64,000 bases of DNA from Sporolactobacillus mangiferae (GCF_023336505.1 NZ_JAMAST010000003.1:248001-312000), one strand, 5' to 3'. Shown: positions 17,760-27,770, counted from the first letter of the stretch. Notes: generated by a model not told the origin, from the letters alone. Numbers and translations: made by a program.

Positions 17760-17788
17760 TTGAAAACTAACTAACGTTAGTATATACT
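17760..17788 (+). promoter_or_regulatory. tetR promoter with operator in the spacer
   Basis: TTGAAA at 17760-17765, 17-base spacer, TATACT at 17783-17788. The spacer holds the perfect palindrome ACTAACGTTAGT (17770-17781), a typical TetR-family site. This arrangement predicts autorepression. Confidence 0.75.
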
Positions 17789-17817
17789 CGAAGCAATAAA
17801 GCATTGAAGGTGTAATA

Positions 17818-18432
17818 TTGAGTACAAAGCAGGAAATTTTCAATTGTGCGTTGGCACTTTTTTCAGAAAAAGGCTACAATGGTGTCTCCATACGGGACAT
17901 CGCGCGTGCGGTAGGCATCAAAGGAAGTTCAATTTATAATCACTATGCCGGGAAAGAGGCGATCATGGATGATATCTGTCAGACCTTTGTAAAAACATTT
18001 TCTTTTTCACGCCCTCCTATAGACAGGATTACTGCCAGCATGGAAAAAATGCCTGTCGAAGATGTATTCAAGTCCTTAATCCTGGCTTATGGCAAACGCA
18101 TTGATGCACAGTGGACACAGATGGCAACGCTCATTTTTTCCGAACATTTCTACAACAGGACAGCCCAAAGTATCTTTAAAAAAGAAATGATTGAAAACAA
18201 TGTCGATTACTATATAGCCATACTGACCGAAATGGAGCGTCGGGGAAAGATCAAAACCATTGATAAACCGCTCATTGCTGCGCTGTTCAACAACGAACAG
18301 ATCATGCTGTCCATGCAATATGCCCATTGCAGAACGAGCGAAGAGAAAAAGAAGATTGCCGGACTAATGATGAAAAGCGCAGATTATATTTTCAAAGGAT
18401 TGGAGACAAAAGAAGATGCAGGTAACCCATAA
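17818..18432 (+). CDS. TetR-family transcriptional repressor
   Basis: 204 residues. The N-terminal helix-turn-helix is typical: KQEIFNCALALFSEKGYNGV, SIRDIARAVGIKGSSIYNHY, KEAIMDDIC. The C-terminal ligand domain has no family-specific motif I can name. The TTG start follows AAGGTG by five bases. Its last 17 bases overlap the next gene, so the two are one transcript, and the repressor most likely controls that membrane protein and itself. Confidence 0.9.
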   Translation: MSTKQEIFNCALALFSEKGYNGVSIRDIARAVGIKGSSIYNHYAGKEAIMDDICQTFVKTFSFSRPPIDRITASMEKMPVEDVFKSLILAYGKRIDAQWTQMATLIFSEHFYNRTAQSIFKKEMIENNVDYYIAILTEMERRGKIKTIDKPLIAALFNNEQIMLSMQYAHCRTSEEKKKIAGLMMKSADYIFKGLETKEDAGNP

Positions 18433-18790
18433 AAAAACGATCGCTTGCTATGCATTGATTGTCCTACACTTATTACTCGGTATCGGCGCGTTCATTGGCG
18501 GAGGTCTGTTAATTCTATCCCCTGACGGAGCACTCCTCAGTATGCCGCTCTCGCTTCTAAAAGACAGCTTTTTTGATAACTATTTAATTCCGGGATTGAT
18601 TTTATTTCTTTTTCTCGGCCTCTATCCGCTGCTTGTGGCCTTGTTTTTAATTACCAAAAAACCTTTCACACTTGCTGAACCATTCAATTTGTATAAAAAA
18701 ACGCACTGGGCATGGATCCATTCACTGTATGTCGGGTTCGCGCTCATTATCTGGCTGACTGTCGAAATGTATCTGCTGCATGGCATCTAG
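18416..18790 (+). pseudogene. Membrane protein gene, possibly cut short by a TAG codon
   Basis: The frame gives 124 residues with three hydrophobic segments and stops at TAG (18788-18790). The same frame stays open past the TAG for 29 more codons to TGA at 18878-18880 and encodes a credible fourth membrane segment and tail (PIHVFYMFLGLAIQAVTLLP, then SVKNYY). That pattern suggests a nonsense mutation in a four-helix protein of about 154 residues. Readthrough or a sequencing error are alternatives. It overlaps tetR by 17 bases. Function unknown. Confidence 0.6.
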
Positions 18791-18880
18791 CCTATACACG
18801 TGTTCTATATGTTTCTCGGACTGGCCATCCAGGCCGTTACCCTGCTGCCTTCAGTAAAAAATTATTACACTTTTTCGTGA

Positions 18881-19018
18881 ATTGGAGACAGATGCTGTAC
18901 AACACTTTCATTACGGATGGAACCATTCAGAAAAGTGCGAATTTCCCTTTTTCCAGACCATTGCAGGTTTGCTGACATGCAAGGTGAATACTCGTTTTCG
19001 CATCCGGATGCAATACGC
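18881..19018. other. Spacer with no feature seen
   Basis: Short open frames here have no ribosome binding sites. Nothing is called before the long repeat at 19019. Confidence 0.4.
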
Positions 19019-19326
19019 GTTAGAAAAACTAAGCTAGGCCTGGTCCTTACTTCCGCACGATGCGGTGACTTCCGCGTTGTGCACAGGATGTACTTTCACA
19101 GGATGTGGTGGCTTCCGCGTTGTGCACAGGACATGCAGCCTTTAGTGGAAGTGCCTTTTACAACCAGCGAAAGTTCCTTTTTACTCTGTAATCGAACTGG
19201 GTTCGTGTCTTGACGGACACTCCAGCTGCTCGTTTACCGCGGGCGCACTGGGATCTCGCTGGCACGCGGGTCCCGCTGATGTCTCGCACTTTCGTATCAT
19301 GCTTGTACTTTTATGCTTAGCTAAGA
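19019..19326 (+). repeat. Long-type intergenic repeat with internal duplication
   Basis: Carries two imperfect copies of an ACTTCCGCACGATGCGGTG...GTTGTGCACAGGA unit (19049-19130), then TAGTGGAAGTGCC, the CCAGCTGCTCG core, GCGGGTCCCGCTGATGTCTCGC and the end TTTTATGCTTAGCTAAGATC. Related to 27285-27580 and 45669-46116. Confidence 0.75.
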
Positions 19327-19327
19327 T

Positions 19328-19484
19328 CAAGAGGGTGTCTCAGAAGTCTGTTGATGATGGGATGCCTTTTACAATGACGTACGTTTTGCGATAAAGGTGC
19401 AGTTAATGCCTGCGGAACGTTTCTGTTGATCGAGCAACTGGAGCGCCGTATAAAGTTCGGCACCTTTTGAACAGCCTCTTCACT
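19328..19484. repeat. Possible small element with inverted ends
   Basis: The left end reads AAGAGGGTGTCTCAGAAGTC. The right end on the other strand reads AAGAGGCTGTTCAAAAGGTG, so the ends are similar and face each other. The left end recurs at 35592. It could be a short transposon-derived element or an accidental pair of terminator-like sequences. Confidence 0.3.
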
Positions 19485-19635
19485 CTATTTTCACATGTAC
19501 TGGATGATGAAGTGCCGCATCGTGGTTAAAATAAACAGAGCCACCGCTCTCTTCACTCAGGCATTCGGCAAAACAGACGCATTGCGCGCTTTGCCGTGGT
19601 AAGATAGAAACAGATTATTAAGGAGGCTGACCCCT

Positions 19636-20868
19636 GTGAAAGAAGATCTGATCAAACGCTTTACTTCATACGTAAAAGTCAACACACAATCAGACGATGA
19701 CAGTCCAAGCTGTCCGTCAACGCCTGGCCAGCTGACGCTCGCCCGTCAGCTCGTTGCAGAATTAAACGAAATCGGCATGCAGGAAGTAGCCATGGATGAA
19801 AATGGTTATGTCATGGCAACGCTGCCCGCAAATACGGACAAATCGACTCCGGTAGTCGGATTCATGGCCCATGTCGATACAGCAACCGATTTTACCGGCG
19901 ATGGCGTTAATCCTCAGCTTGTTGAGCATTATGAGGGCGGCGATATTGTCCTGAACAAAGAGCGCAACATTGTCCTCAGTCCGAAAACATTTCCCGAGCT
20001 CCTGAATTATAAGGGGCATCTGCTGATCACGACCGACGGCACAACGCTTCTTGGCGCCGATGACAAGTCAGGTGTCACTGAGATCATGACGGCTATGGAC
20101 TATCTGATTCAGCATCCCGAAATCAAACACGGCAAAGTACGCGTAGCTTTCACGCCGGATGAGGAAATTGGCCGCGGCCCGCACAAGTTCGATGTTCAGG
20201 CATTCGGCGCTTCTTTTGCCTATACAGTTGACGGCGGCGCGCTTGGCGGACTGGAGTATGAGAATTTCAATGCTGCAGAAGCAAAATTAATTTTTAAAGG
20301 CAGCAATGTGCACCCAGGTTCCGCAAAGAACAAAATGCTGAATTCCATAAAAATGGCTGTCGATTTCCAAAATCAGTTGCCCGCGGAAGAAGCCCCTGAA
20401 CGCACCGACGGATATGAAGGCTTCTACCATCCGCTGAGCTTTACCGGTGACGTGGAACAGACTAGAGTCGTTTATATCATTCGCGACTTTGACAAAGAAA
20501 AATTCGAAGCAAAGAAAGCGTTCGTCCAGAAAACCGTGCAGAGACTCGAAAAGAAGTACGGAGAAGGCACCATTGAACTTCAGTTAAAAGATCAGTATTA
20601 CAATATGAAAGAAATTGTTGAACAGCATAAAGAAGTAGTCGAAGTTGCTTATCAGGCGATGAAAAATCTGGATATTGAGCCAAAGGTGCTGCCTATTCGC
20701 GGAGGGACCGACGGCGCTCAGATTTCTTATATGGGCCTGCCGACACCTAACCTGTTTACCGGCGGAGAAAATTTCCACGGTAAATATGAGTATATCTCGG
20801 TGAACGACATGATTAAGGCGACCCGAACCATTGTTGAGATCGCCCGATTATTTGAAGAACAAGCCTGA
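19636..20868 (+). CDS. pepT: Peptidase T (aminotripeptidase)
   Basis: 410 residues, the normal PepT length. This M20B zinc enzyme releases the N-terminal residue from tripeptides in the cytoplasm. Metal and catalytic residues are visible: His79 and Asp81 in [10 protein letters not shown], Asp in LLGADDKSG, the glutamate pair in [14 protein letters not shown], and Asp in [19 protein letters not shown] and [20 protein letters not shown] are also family landmarks. The GTG start lies nine bases after AAGGAGG. Monocistronic, closed by a terminator. Confidence 0.96.
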   Translation: MKEDLIKRFTSYVKVNTQSDDDSPSCPSTPGQLTLARQLVAELNEIGMQEVAMDENGYVMATLPANTDKSTPVVGFMAHVDTATDFTGDGVNPQLVEHYEGGDIVLNKERNIVLSPKTFPELLNYKGHLLITTDGTTLLGADDKSGVTEIMTAMDYLIQHPEIKHGKVRVAFTPDEEIGRGPHKFDVQAFGASFAYTVDGGALGGLEYENFNAAEAKLIFKGSNVHPGSAKNKMLNSIKMAVDFQNQLPAEEAPERTDGYEGFYHPLSFTGDVEQTRVVYIIRDFDKEKFEAKKAFVQKTVQRLEKKYGEGTIELQLKDQYYNMKEIVEQHKEVVEVAYQAMKNLDIEPKVLPIRGGTDGAQISYMGLPTPNLFTGGENFHGKYEYISVNDMIKATRTIVEIARLFEEQA

Positions 20869-20887
20869 GAGTATTCAATGGAAGGGC

Positions 20888-20927
20888 AAGCCCCTGAGTC
20901 TGCATCCAGATTCAGGGGCTCTGTTTT
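20888..20927 (+). terminator. Terminator of pepT
   Basis: AGCCCCTGA and TCAGGGGCT pair around a 14-base loop, followed by CTGTTTTTA. Confidence 0.85.
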
Positions 20928-21029
20928 TATGACGTACCTCTTATAACTGGCAGTGGGGCCCAGTCAGCAGCCCGCAAGATCCGATGCAGGAGAAGCAAGG
21001 CTTCCGTGAATCATGCTTGTCATTCGCAA

Positions 21030-22427
21030 TCACATGATTTTCCCTCTCTTGACCAGCGTCTTCTTCACCGAATAAATATCCCGAACGTTATATTTTGCCA
21101 TAAATACATAGCAAAGCGCGGAAGGGATAAGCGGCAGCTGCAGCAGACTCATCGTCAAAATATAATCGCTTGGGCTATGAATGTAGATAGACACGATGGC
21201 CAGTATGGCACCAATACCCAGATTACCTACTGTCCGGCCAAGACTGTTCGCTAAGTTGGCGATACTGAAAACCGTGCCGCGATGCTCCGGCAAATTGACG
21301 TCTGTAATCAGTGCCAGCCAGTTTGGCGTGTTCGCCGATTGTGCGGCAGACGCAAACAACGAAATCACAAAAAGAGTCAGGACCCATGGATTTGTCATCA
21401 GGTCACCAAGCAGACTGAAAAATAAAGTCACTGAATTCGTTGTGTCAGGGAGTGATAATTGATCAATTGGAAAAATAAATAATAGAATATACAGCGGCAT
21501 GGTCAAAAAAACAAACACCGCGGTAATCAATGCGCGTGCCTTGTAACTTTTTCGTTGCAGCACATCCCCGAGATAACCGAAGAAAGAGGACAGGGTTCCT
21601 CCAATTTGGAAAATGCCAAACAGAAAGGCGGCGACAATCATTGCAATTTTCGTGCTGTACCCAAGCTCTTCAATTTTCGATATGTAGAGTGTCGGCAGCC
21701 AGATCAAGCTTCCCGTTGCAATGTTCATAAAGAAGCCTTGCAGAAAGAGCAGCAGGTTGCTCCTTTTTCCAATCATTGCAACCACTTGGCTAATGCTGAT
21801 TCGATATGTATAATTCATACCGAGCTCCATTAACCGTTTCAGTTCAGGTTCTGTATTGCCAAAGCGTGGTTCCTCAACAAAAAAGTAAAAGACAATGAGC
21901 ACCATGCCGATGAGTGCCAGGATTTCAAATGGAAGACGCCAGTTGGCCATTGTCGATATGATAGAAGCGATCAGCGCGCCGGCAATGCCGCCAAATCCCT
22001 GAGACATGCCCCACAGGCTCAGGATCATGCCGCGGGAGTGATAGGGCACATAATCGGTCAGTGCACTGAACCCAATGGACGCAACACAGCCCAGCCCGAT
22101 TCCGGTAATAATTTGACAGCTCAGCAAGTGCACATAGGAATTGCTGAGCGATGTCAGATAAACACCGACGACCCAGATCATGGTGCCAAAAATAATCAAT
22201 CGCTTGCGATGGTATTTCCCGGACAGATAGCCCCAGAACAATGAAGAGAACGAAGTAGCCAGAATATTAACTGCTGAAATGACACCCATTGACGAGATCG
22301 CGACATGTAAATCGCTTGATATGTTAGAGAAGAGCGGCGGGAACAATCCGATCACAATATTATCGAATGCCGCTAAGCTGACGTATACGGAAATCGCATA
22401 AACAACTTTGAATTTCTGCAATGACAT
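21030..22427 (-). CDS. Major facilitator superfamily transporter
   Basis: 465 residues with twelve predicted membrane helices. The helix 2-3 loop GYLSGKYHRKRLIIFGT is the MFS signature, and GIGLGCVASIGFSALTDYVP lies in helix 4-5. A long central cytoplasmic loop (VEEPRFGNTEPELKRLMELG) separates the halves. The substrate is not evident. The ATG lies ten bases after AAGGAG. It is transcribed divergently from the UgtP-like gene, with its own promoter at 22460-22488. Confidence 0.85.
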   Translation of the reverse strand: MSLQKFKVVYAISVYVSLAAFDNIVIGLFPPLFSNISSDLHVAISSMGVISAVNILATSFSSLFWGYLSGKYHRKRLIIFGTMIWVVGVYLTSLSNSYVHLLSCQIITGIGLGCVASIGFSALTDYVPYHSRGMILSLWGMSQGFGGIAGALIASIISTMANWRLPFEILALIGMVLIVFYFFVEEPRFGNTEPELKRLMELGMNYTYRISISQVVAMIGKRSNLLLFLQGFFMNIATGSLIWLPTLYISKIEELGYSTKIAMIVAAFLFGIFQIGGTLSSFFGYLGDVLQRKSYKARALITAVFVFLTMPLYILLFIFPIDQLSLPDTTNSVTLFFSLLGDLMTNPWVLTLFVISLFASAAQSANTPNWLALITDVNLPEHRGTVFSIANLANSLGRTVGNLGIGAILAIVSIYIHSPSDYILTMSLLQLPLIPSALCYVFMAKYNVRDIYSVKKTLVKRGKIM

Positions 22428-22459
22428 ACGGACGTGTCTCCTTAGGTTTTTGTTGCGCA

Positions 22460-22488
22460 GCTATAATCTTTTTGTTACGATTGTTCAA
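22460..22488 (-). promoter_or_regulatory. Promoter of the MFS gene
   Basis: On the minus strand: TTGAAC, 17-base spacer, TATAGC. Confidence 0.55.
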
Positions 22489-22505
22489 TAACTGCCTTAA
22501 ATAAA

Positions 22506-22534
22506 TTGTTTCTTGTCCCAGTTTAGCATACAAT
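22506..22534 (+). promoter_or_regulatory. Promoter of the UgtP-like gene
   Basis: TTGTTT, 17-base spacer, TACAAT, 67 bases before the start codon. Confidence 0.6.
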
Positions 22535-22601
22535 GTAAATGAGACAGAAGAGACTGCTTATCTAGCGAGTCAGTCCAATTGTTAGAGAAAGGATATCTTC
22601 G

Positions 22602-23774
22602 ATGATTAAAAATATACTCATCATTTCTTCAAATTACACCGGACACGGCCACAAAAGCATCACGGAATCACTAAGTGAAAAATTTGATATTGTTCCGGAT
22701 GTAAAGATTCATGTGGTCGATGGTTTCTCATTAGGCGGAAACACATTGCTGAAAGTCGGTAAAATGTACGGTCCGATTACGAGAAACTCGGAGCATCTCT
22801 GGAAAATCATTTGGGATATCACATCCGTGAAGGTGCCGTTTGTCAATCATCTGATTGAAGCAAAAATTCGCACCAGATTTCTTGCTCTGCTTGACAAAGT
22901 TAAGCCTGATCTCATTCTGACCGTTCATCCGAATTTTAACGGGTCCATCCTCAATATTCTCGAAAAAAACAATATTGATATACCTTTCGTCACGTTAATC
23001 GCTGATCTGATCAGCATTACACCGCTATGGGCGGACAGCCGCGCCGACTATATCATCAGTCCGACCCAGGAAGCCAAAGAAAAATGCATTGAATTCGGTG
23101 TACCTGCAAACAAAATCAAGGTACTTGGATTTCCGGTTCGTTCACGTTTTTACACCCAGACGCACAAGGACATTGAGCACTACTCACCGAACAAACCGCT
23201 CAACTGTCTGATCATGAGCGGCGGTGAAGGTGTCGGAAACATGGGAAAAATGGCTAAAACCCTGATCGAAACGTTCGGATTTAACATTACCATTGTAGCC
23301 GGAAGAAACGAAAAATTACAAGCACACCTGAAAAAATCACTGGTCAAGAAGTATGGCGACAAGGTGAAAATTTACGGATTCACCAAAAATATACAGGATC
23401 TCATTGCCAGTTCTGATATTGCGTTCATTCGAAGCAGCCCGAATGTTATGATGGAGGCCGTTTCCTGCAACACACCGATCGTCATTACAGGGGCACTCCC
23501 GGGTCAGGAAGCAGGAAATCCGAAGTTTGCTGAAAAGTACCACCTGGCGATTACATGCGACTCAATGAGCGATCTTGTACCGACGATCAACGAACTGCTC
23601 GAAAACAACGTTGCCATGTTAAAAGAGATTAAAAAATCACAGCAGCAATTCATGGATCCGCAGACCTCTGAAAATATCGTCAACTTTATTCTAAATATTC
23701 CAGATGAAGGGGCGCTTCAGCCTGCCGGAATCGCTCATGATGTCTCGTTCAATAACATAAATTATGAATCCTGA
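22602..23774 (+). CDS. UgtP/MGDG-synthase-like glycosyltransferase
   Basis: 390 residues of the GT28 type. The N-terminal half has the diglucosyl-/monogalactosyl-diacylglycerol synthase opening (ILIISSNYTGHGHKSITESL) and LILTVHPNFNGSILNIL. The C-terminal half has the sugar-nucleotide site: GGEGVGNMGKMAKTL, YGFTKNIQDLIASSDIAFIR, then PGQEAGNPKFAE. Enzymes of this group glycosylate diacylglycerol to make membrane glycolipids and the lipoteichoic-acid anchor. The ATG follows AAAGGA by eight bases. Own promoter and a strong terminator mean it is transcribed alone. Confidence 0.85.
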   Translation: MIKNILIISSNYTGHGHKSITESLSEKFDIVPDVKIHVVDGFSLGGNTLLKVGKMYGPITRNSEHLWKIIWDITSVKVPFVNHLIEAKIRTRFLALLDKVKPDLILTVHPNFNGSILNILEKNNIDIPFVTLIADLISITPLWADSRADYIISPTQEAKEKCIEFGVPANKIKVLGFPVRSRFYTQTHKDIEHYSPNKPLNCLIMSGGEGVGNMGKMAKTLIETFGFNITIVAGRNEKLQAHLKKSLVKKYGDKVKIYGFTKNIQDLIASSDIAFIRSSPNVMMEAVSCNTPIVITGALPGQEAGNPKFAEKYHLAITCDSMSDLVPTINELLENNVAMLKEIKKSQQQFMDPQTSENIVNFILNIPDEGALQPAGIAHDVSFNNINYES

Positions 23775-23784
23775 TTGTTGGCCG

Positions 23785-23822
23785 AAAAGACGGAAATCCG
23801 TTTCGTGATTTCCGTCTTTTCT
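23785..23822 (+). terminator. Strong terminator after the UgtP-like gene
   Basis: A 14-base perfect stem, AAAAGACGGAAATC / GATTTCCGTCTTTT, with an eight-base loop and T-rich ends on both strands. Confidence 0.9.
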
Positions 23823-23915
23823 TATACTATAAGAAAGTTTGAAATTCAGCGGATGATTGTATAAGTGCGACGGCGACTTTATCTTCACCAGAGGCTTGGC
23901 AAAGCCAAGTTTTCT
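23821..23915 (-). repeat. Short-type intergenic repeat, reversed copy
   Basis: Full-length copy read on the minus strand: AGAAAACTTGGCTTTGCC, AAGCCTCTGG, GTCGCACTTATA, ATCCGCTGAATTT, ending CTTATAGTATAAG. Confidence 0.85.
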
Positions 23916-24028
23916 AATGCCAATAAAAATTTCCCGAAAGATAAAGGTGAGGGAACGACGATGCATCTTATGGCAACGAGAAGGTGTCATGCCAGTATAT
24001 TTTATAATTGAAAGGGGGGGCCGCGGTC

Positions 24029-24667
24029 TTGGAAAATTATCTGTTCTATCTGTTTGTCTCCTGTCTGCTTGTTTTACTACCGGGGCCTGACATGGCGCTT
24101 GCGACCCGAAATACACTCATGTCCGGCCGATCCGCCGGGTTCCGCACCATTTGCGGCACGTCATCAGCACTCATGATCCATACATCAGCAGCGGCACTCG
24201 GTCTGTCCGCACTGCTCGTTCATTCAGCCGCCGCTTTTTCACTTTTTAAATATATAGGGGCTTGCTATCTTTTCTATCTGGGCGTGCGTACTTTATCCGG
24301 CCTGCATAAACAGAGTCATCAGAACCACCCAGGCATCCATCTTCAAACAAAGCAAAAAACAACCTCAATAAAAATCAGCTTTTTTCAGGGATTCATTACC
24401 AATCTGACAAATCCTAAGGTTGCTGTTTTCTTTTTGACCTTCCTTCCGCAGTTTATTCGTCCCGGTAATCATTCAATCGTTCCTTTTTTCATTCTCGGAA
24501 TCTCACAGATTATCATTAATCTGATTTTACTCAGTCTGTATGTGCTGCTTATCGCGTCATTCAGCCAATGGCTGCATCGGCCAAACGTCCAGCGTATCAT
24601 ACAGGGGACAACCGGGTTCTTTCTGATTGGGTTCGGTATTCAGCTGGCATTGACGCATCACCGGTAG
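24029..24667 (+). CDS. LysE/RhtB-family amino acid exporter
   Basis: 212 residues, six hydrophobic segments, the usual LysE size. The N-terminal PGPDMALATRNTLMSGRSAG is the family signature, and FFQGFITNLTNPKVAVFF is the second conserved stretch. These carriers export amino acids or related metabolites. The TTG at 24029 lies eight bases after GGGGGGG; an in-frame TTG at 24008 overlaps that site. A short repeat lies upstream, and the gene converges with rlmN. Confidence 0.88.
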   Translation: MENYLFYLFVSCLLVLLPGPDMALATRNTLMSGRSAGFRTICGTSSALMIHTSAAALGLSALLVHSAAAFSLFKYIGACYLFYLGVRTLSGLHKQSHQNHPGIHLQTKQKTTSIKISFFQGFITNLTNPKVAVFFLTFLPQFIRPGNHSIVPFFILGISQIIINLILLSLYVLLIASFSQWLHRPNVQRIIQGTTGFFLIGFGIQLALTHHR

Positions 24668-24764
24668 CCCATTCAAAAATCGTGATCCGGAAGATGTCAC
24701 ATCTGGTGTTTATGATTTAAACTTGCATTCGCTCACGAGCAAACGCACAGATACGGGCAAATGT

Positions 24765-24805
24765 ACAAAAAACCCGGAAGAGTGGAGACGCTCTTCCGGG
24801 TTTCA
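24765..24805. terminator. Bidirectional terminator between lysE-like gene and rlmN
   Basis: A perfect 12-base stem, AACCCGGAAGAG / CTCTTCCGGGTT, with an eight-base loop. The minus strand continues with a T run, the plus strand with TTTC. Confidence 0.85.
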
Positions 24806-24827
24806 TATGATTGACTCTCTCAGGCCA

Positions 24828-25901
24828 TTATGATCTTACGGCGCGCGTTCTTTTCATTTGCTTGCTGCGCAGCTGGCCGCAGGCGGCGTCAATATCCGTG
24901 CCGAATTCCTTGCGAATGACCACATTGATCCCGCGTTTTCTCAATGTCTCGTAAAATGCAGTCACAGTGGTTTTTTCGCTTCGCTGGTATTCAGAATGCT
25001 CTTCAACCGGATTGTAAGGGATCAGGTTGACATAAGACAGATGGCGCTTATTCTCCAGAAGCCTGGCCAGCTGGAGCGCCTCCTCTTTATGATCGTTGAT
25101 CCCTTTCAGCATAATATATTCAAATGTAATACGACGGTTGGTCTTTTTTAAGTAATAATCCACCGCATCCATCAGCTTTTCAATTGGATACGCGCGGTTG
25201 ATTTTCATCATACGGCTGCGAAGTTCGTTATTTGGTGCATGCAGTGAGATTGCCAGATTCACCTGCCAGTCAATATCGGCAAATTCATAAATTTTCGGTA
25301 TGATACCGCTGGTTGAAACCGTGATATGCCGCGCCCCGATACCAAGACCCGATCCGCTATTAATAATCCGCAGAAAGTTCATGACAGAATCAAAATTGTC
25401 AAAAGGCTCACCAATTCCCATGACCACAATATGACCGACCCGCTCATCATTTCCTCTGGCATCCAGACTTTGCTGAATTTTGAGCAGCTGCTCTACCATC
25501 TCACCACTGGCCAGATCACGGTTCTTTTTAAGCAGACCGCTTGCACAGAAGCTGCAGCCGATATTACAGCCGACTTGTGACGTGACACAGACAGACAGGC
25601 CATATTCATGCGGCATGAGCACCGTTTCAATCAGATTGCCGTCGGACAGGCGAAACAGAAATTTTGTTGTCCCGTCCTTTGCCTGCTGCTCAATCTGTGT
25701 TTCAAGGCTGCCCAAGACAAAGGCACTGCTTAACAGCTGAACCGTGTTTTTAGAGATATTCGTCATTGCATCAAAGCTGGTCACTCTTTTGACGTACAGC
25801 CAATTCCAGATTTGAGCGCTTCTGAACTTCTTTTCGCCATGATCAACCAGCCAGTCGGTTAATTGATCCAATGTTAATCCATAAATGGAGGGTTTATCCA
25901 T
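24828..25901 (-). CDS. rlmN: Dual-specificity RNA methyltransferase RlmN
   Basis: 357 residues. A radical-SAM enzyme that puts a methyl group on C2 of A2503 in 23S rRNA and A37 in some tRNAs. The iron-sulfur cluster motif CNIGCSFC follows VTSQVGC, and [10 protein letters not shown] is the family motif. A C-terminal cysteine in DIDAACGQL is the expected methyl-carrying residue. The ATG at 25901 lies six to seven bases after AGAGG; the ATG at 25907 abuts that site. Confidence 0.95.
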   Translation of the reverse strand: MDKPSIYGLTLDQLTDWLVDHGEKKFRSAQIWNWLYVKRVTSFDAMTNISKNTVQLLSSAFVLGSLETQIEQQAKDGTTKFLFRLSDGNLIETVLMPHEYGLSVCVTSQVGCNIGCSFCASGLLKKNRDLASGEMVEQLLKIQQSLDARGNDERVGHIVVMGIGEPFDNFDSVMNFLRIINSGSGLGIGARHITVSTSGIIPKIYEFADIDWQVNLAISLHAPNNELRSRMMKINRAYPIEKLMDAVDYYLKKTNRRITFEYIMLKGINDHKEEALQLARLLENKRHLSYVNLIPYNPVEEHSEYQRSEKTTVTAFYETLRKRGINVVIRKEFGTDIDAACGQLRSKQMKRTRAVRS

Positions 25902-26016
25902 ATTCATACCTCTTTTAATGATCGCATAATGATTCCATCATACGTGAATTCATCTTTCCAGGCAAGGGCAGAGCTCATCACCATGGACAACAGCATTCTC
26001 TGCCGCACCCGAACCT

Positions 26017-27060
26017 TTATTTGTCGCTCCTGGAACGATTAAAGGGCAATTTTTTCGCTGGCCGTTTATATTCGACACCAAGTACGTCGATCAGGAAAAC
26101 AAAAATCGGAAGACCAACGATCAATCCCCAAATTCCGAAAAAATGTTCCGAAAAGATCAGCACGACAAACGTATAGAAGACCGGAAGCTCTGTTTTGGCC
26201 GACATCAGTTTCGGATTTAAAACATAGGCTTCGATTGCATGCACGAAGAGAATGGCGAGAACCATGTAGATGACGTCCTGAATGCCGCCAATCGTATAAC
26301 CGATGATGCAAAGCGGAAGCAACGAAATGACGACCCCGGCAACTGGAATCAGACTCAGCACGAACACCATCAGAATCAGACTGACCAGCTGAGGAAAATG
26401 AAGAATGGCAAGAATGATCGCCGTAATTGCCGTATTCACCAGTGCAATGACAAACTGCGCTTCGATAACTTTTCCGAAGGTCTGCACAAATCTTGAGCCG
26501 AAAAAAGCAACCTCTTCGTAGAGAAAACCGATCTTGCTTGTCTTAAAACCCTTGGAAAACTGAATCAGCCGATCCTTCTCAAGTGAGAAAAACAGACTGA
26601 GCAAAAGAGCAAGAAATAAATCAATCGTAAACGAACCGAAAGAGGAAAAAGAATCAATAATAAACTTAACGCCTGATTTCAGGTATGTTTCAACATTATA
26701 TTTCTGCAACTGATCAAAGATTGCATTCACAACAACCGAACCGCGAAATTCTTTGATGGTTTTCATGATTGAATCGAAAAGCTGCACGGTCTGATCGGCA
26801 ATAATCGGCAGGTAAATGGTCATTGCCGCATAAATACCGATCCCTATTAACAAATACAAGGTAATAACGATAAGCCGTCTGGGCAGCCGTATCTTTTGAT
26901 GGACAAACGTTTCCAGACGATCAACGAGAAAACAAAAAATAAAGGTGAGCAGCAGCAGGTCAAGGAGGCTGCGCAATAAATAAATGATAAAAACCAGCAA
27001 AGCAAAGATCAACACACGTCGAACCGATTGTCGCTTCAGGTACCCGATCAGTAAATTCAT
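26017..27060 (-). CDS. AI-2E family membrane protein, YdbI-like
   Basis: 347 residues with about eight hydrophobic segments. It fits the AI-2E (PerM) family: VLIFALLVFIIYLLRSLLD at the start, a soluble helical region near residues 95-160, then FGKVIEAQFVIALVNTAITA and PVAGVVISLLPLCIIGYTIGG. Members act as exporters or Na+/H+ antiporters; the role here is unknown. The ATG lies ten bases after AAGGA. The DNA upstream is repeat-rich. Confidence 0.87.
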   Translation of the reverse strand: MNLLIGYLKRQSVRRVLIFALLVFIIYLLRSLLDLLLLTFIFCFLVDRLETFVHQKIRLPRRLIVITLYLLIGIGIYAAMTIYLPIIADQTVQLFDSIMKTIKEFRGSVVVNAIFDQLQKYNVETYLKSGVKFIIDSFSSFGSFTIDLFLALLLSLFFSLEKDRLIQFSKGFKTSKIGFLYEEVAFFGSRFVQTFGKVIEAQFVIALVNTAITAIILAILHFPQLVSLILMVFVLSLIPVAGVVISLLPLCIIGYTIGGIQDVIYMVLAILFVHAIEAYVLNPKLMSAKTELPVFYTFVVLIFSEHFFGIWGLIVGLPIFVFLIDVLGVEYKRPAKKLPFNRSRSDK

Positions 27061-27284
27061 GAGTTCTGTTTCCTTTTCTCCTTTAATCCTTTATTTCAAT
27101 TTTATATCTAGTATTAGGAACAGCTCCATATCTCTATATTAGAGGTTTTAAGTTTGAGATGCAAAGCATTATTTGTCCCTTCATTTATATTCATTTACAT
27201 CATCGGTCGAAAAAAGTTTCATGCCTTCGCTTCGTAAAATCATCCACATCTATAAACATTAAAATGAAGCACATTTAGAAACTT
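27061..27284. other. AT-rich spacer upstream of the AI-2E gene
   Basis: AT-rich DNA that should hold the promoter of the leftward gene. No other feature is seen. Confidence 0.4.
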
Positions 27285-27580
27285 AGAAAAACCGGGCAAA
27301 AAACGCCCGGTCCTTACTTCCGCAGGATGTGATGGCTTCCGTGTTGTGCACAAGACGTGCACGCCTGTAGTGGAAGTTCCTTTTCAACCATCGAAAGTTC
27401 CTTTATAATTATTGAAAATTCCCTTACATTAGTGGAAGTTCCTTTTACGCTGTAATCGAACTGGGTTCGTGTCTTTACAGTACTGAATCGACGCTTCAGT
27501 TGCTCGCTTGCCGCGGGTGTCTGTCTCGCCCTTTCGTATCTAGCTTATACTTTAAATCTTATTCTTTCTTAATAATACAA
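27285..27580 (+). repeat. Long-type intergenic repeat
   Basis: Opens with the hairpin ACCGGGC...GCCCGGT, then TTACTTCCGCAGGATGTGATGG, GTAGTGGAAGTTCC units, CTGTAATCGAACTGGGTTCGTGTC, TTGCTCGCTTGCCGCGGGTG, and the tail AAATCTTATTCTTTCTTA. It matches 45669-46000 closely. Confidence 0.8.
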
Positions 27581-27589
27581 AAAAGATGC

Positions 27590-27616
27590 CGGAGCGATCA
27601 CTGAGATCGGCCGGCA
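27590..27616 (-). terminator. Terminator downstream of pepC
   Basis: On the minus strand TGCCGG.CGATC pairs with GATCG.CCGGCA, followed by TCTTTTTTG. It lies 155 bases past the pepC stop; the bases between hold no feature I can name. Confidence 0.75.
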
Positions 27617-27770
27617 CCTGTAACCAATAGCTGCTTATTTTTCAATATAAAGTTGATGATCCGCAAAACCCTTCGTATTTTCTGAGGGTAACCGCAGTGC
27701 ACGTGCTCATTCTTTATAATTGCTGCCATGACGGACGCTTTTGCAGAGTCTGCCAGATTGACAGATTTTC

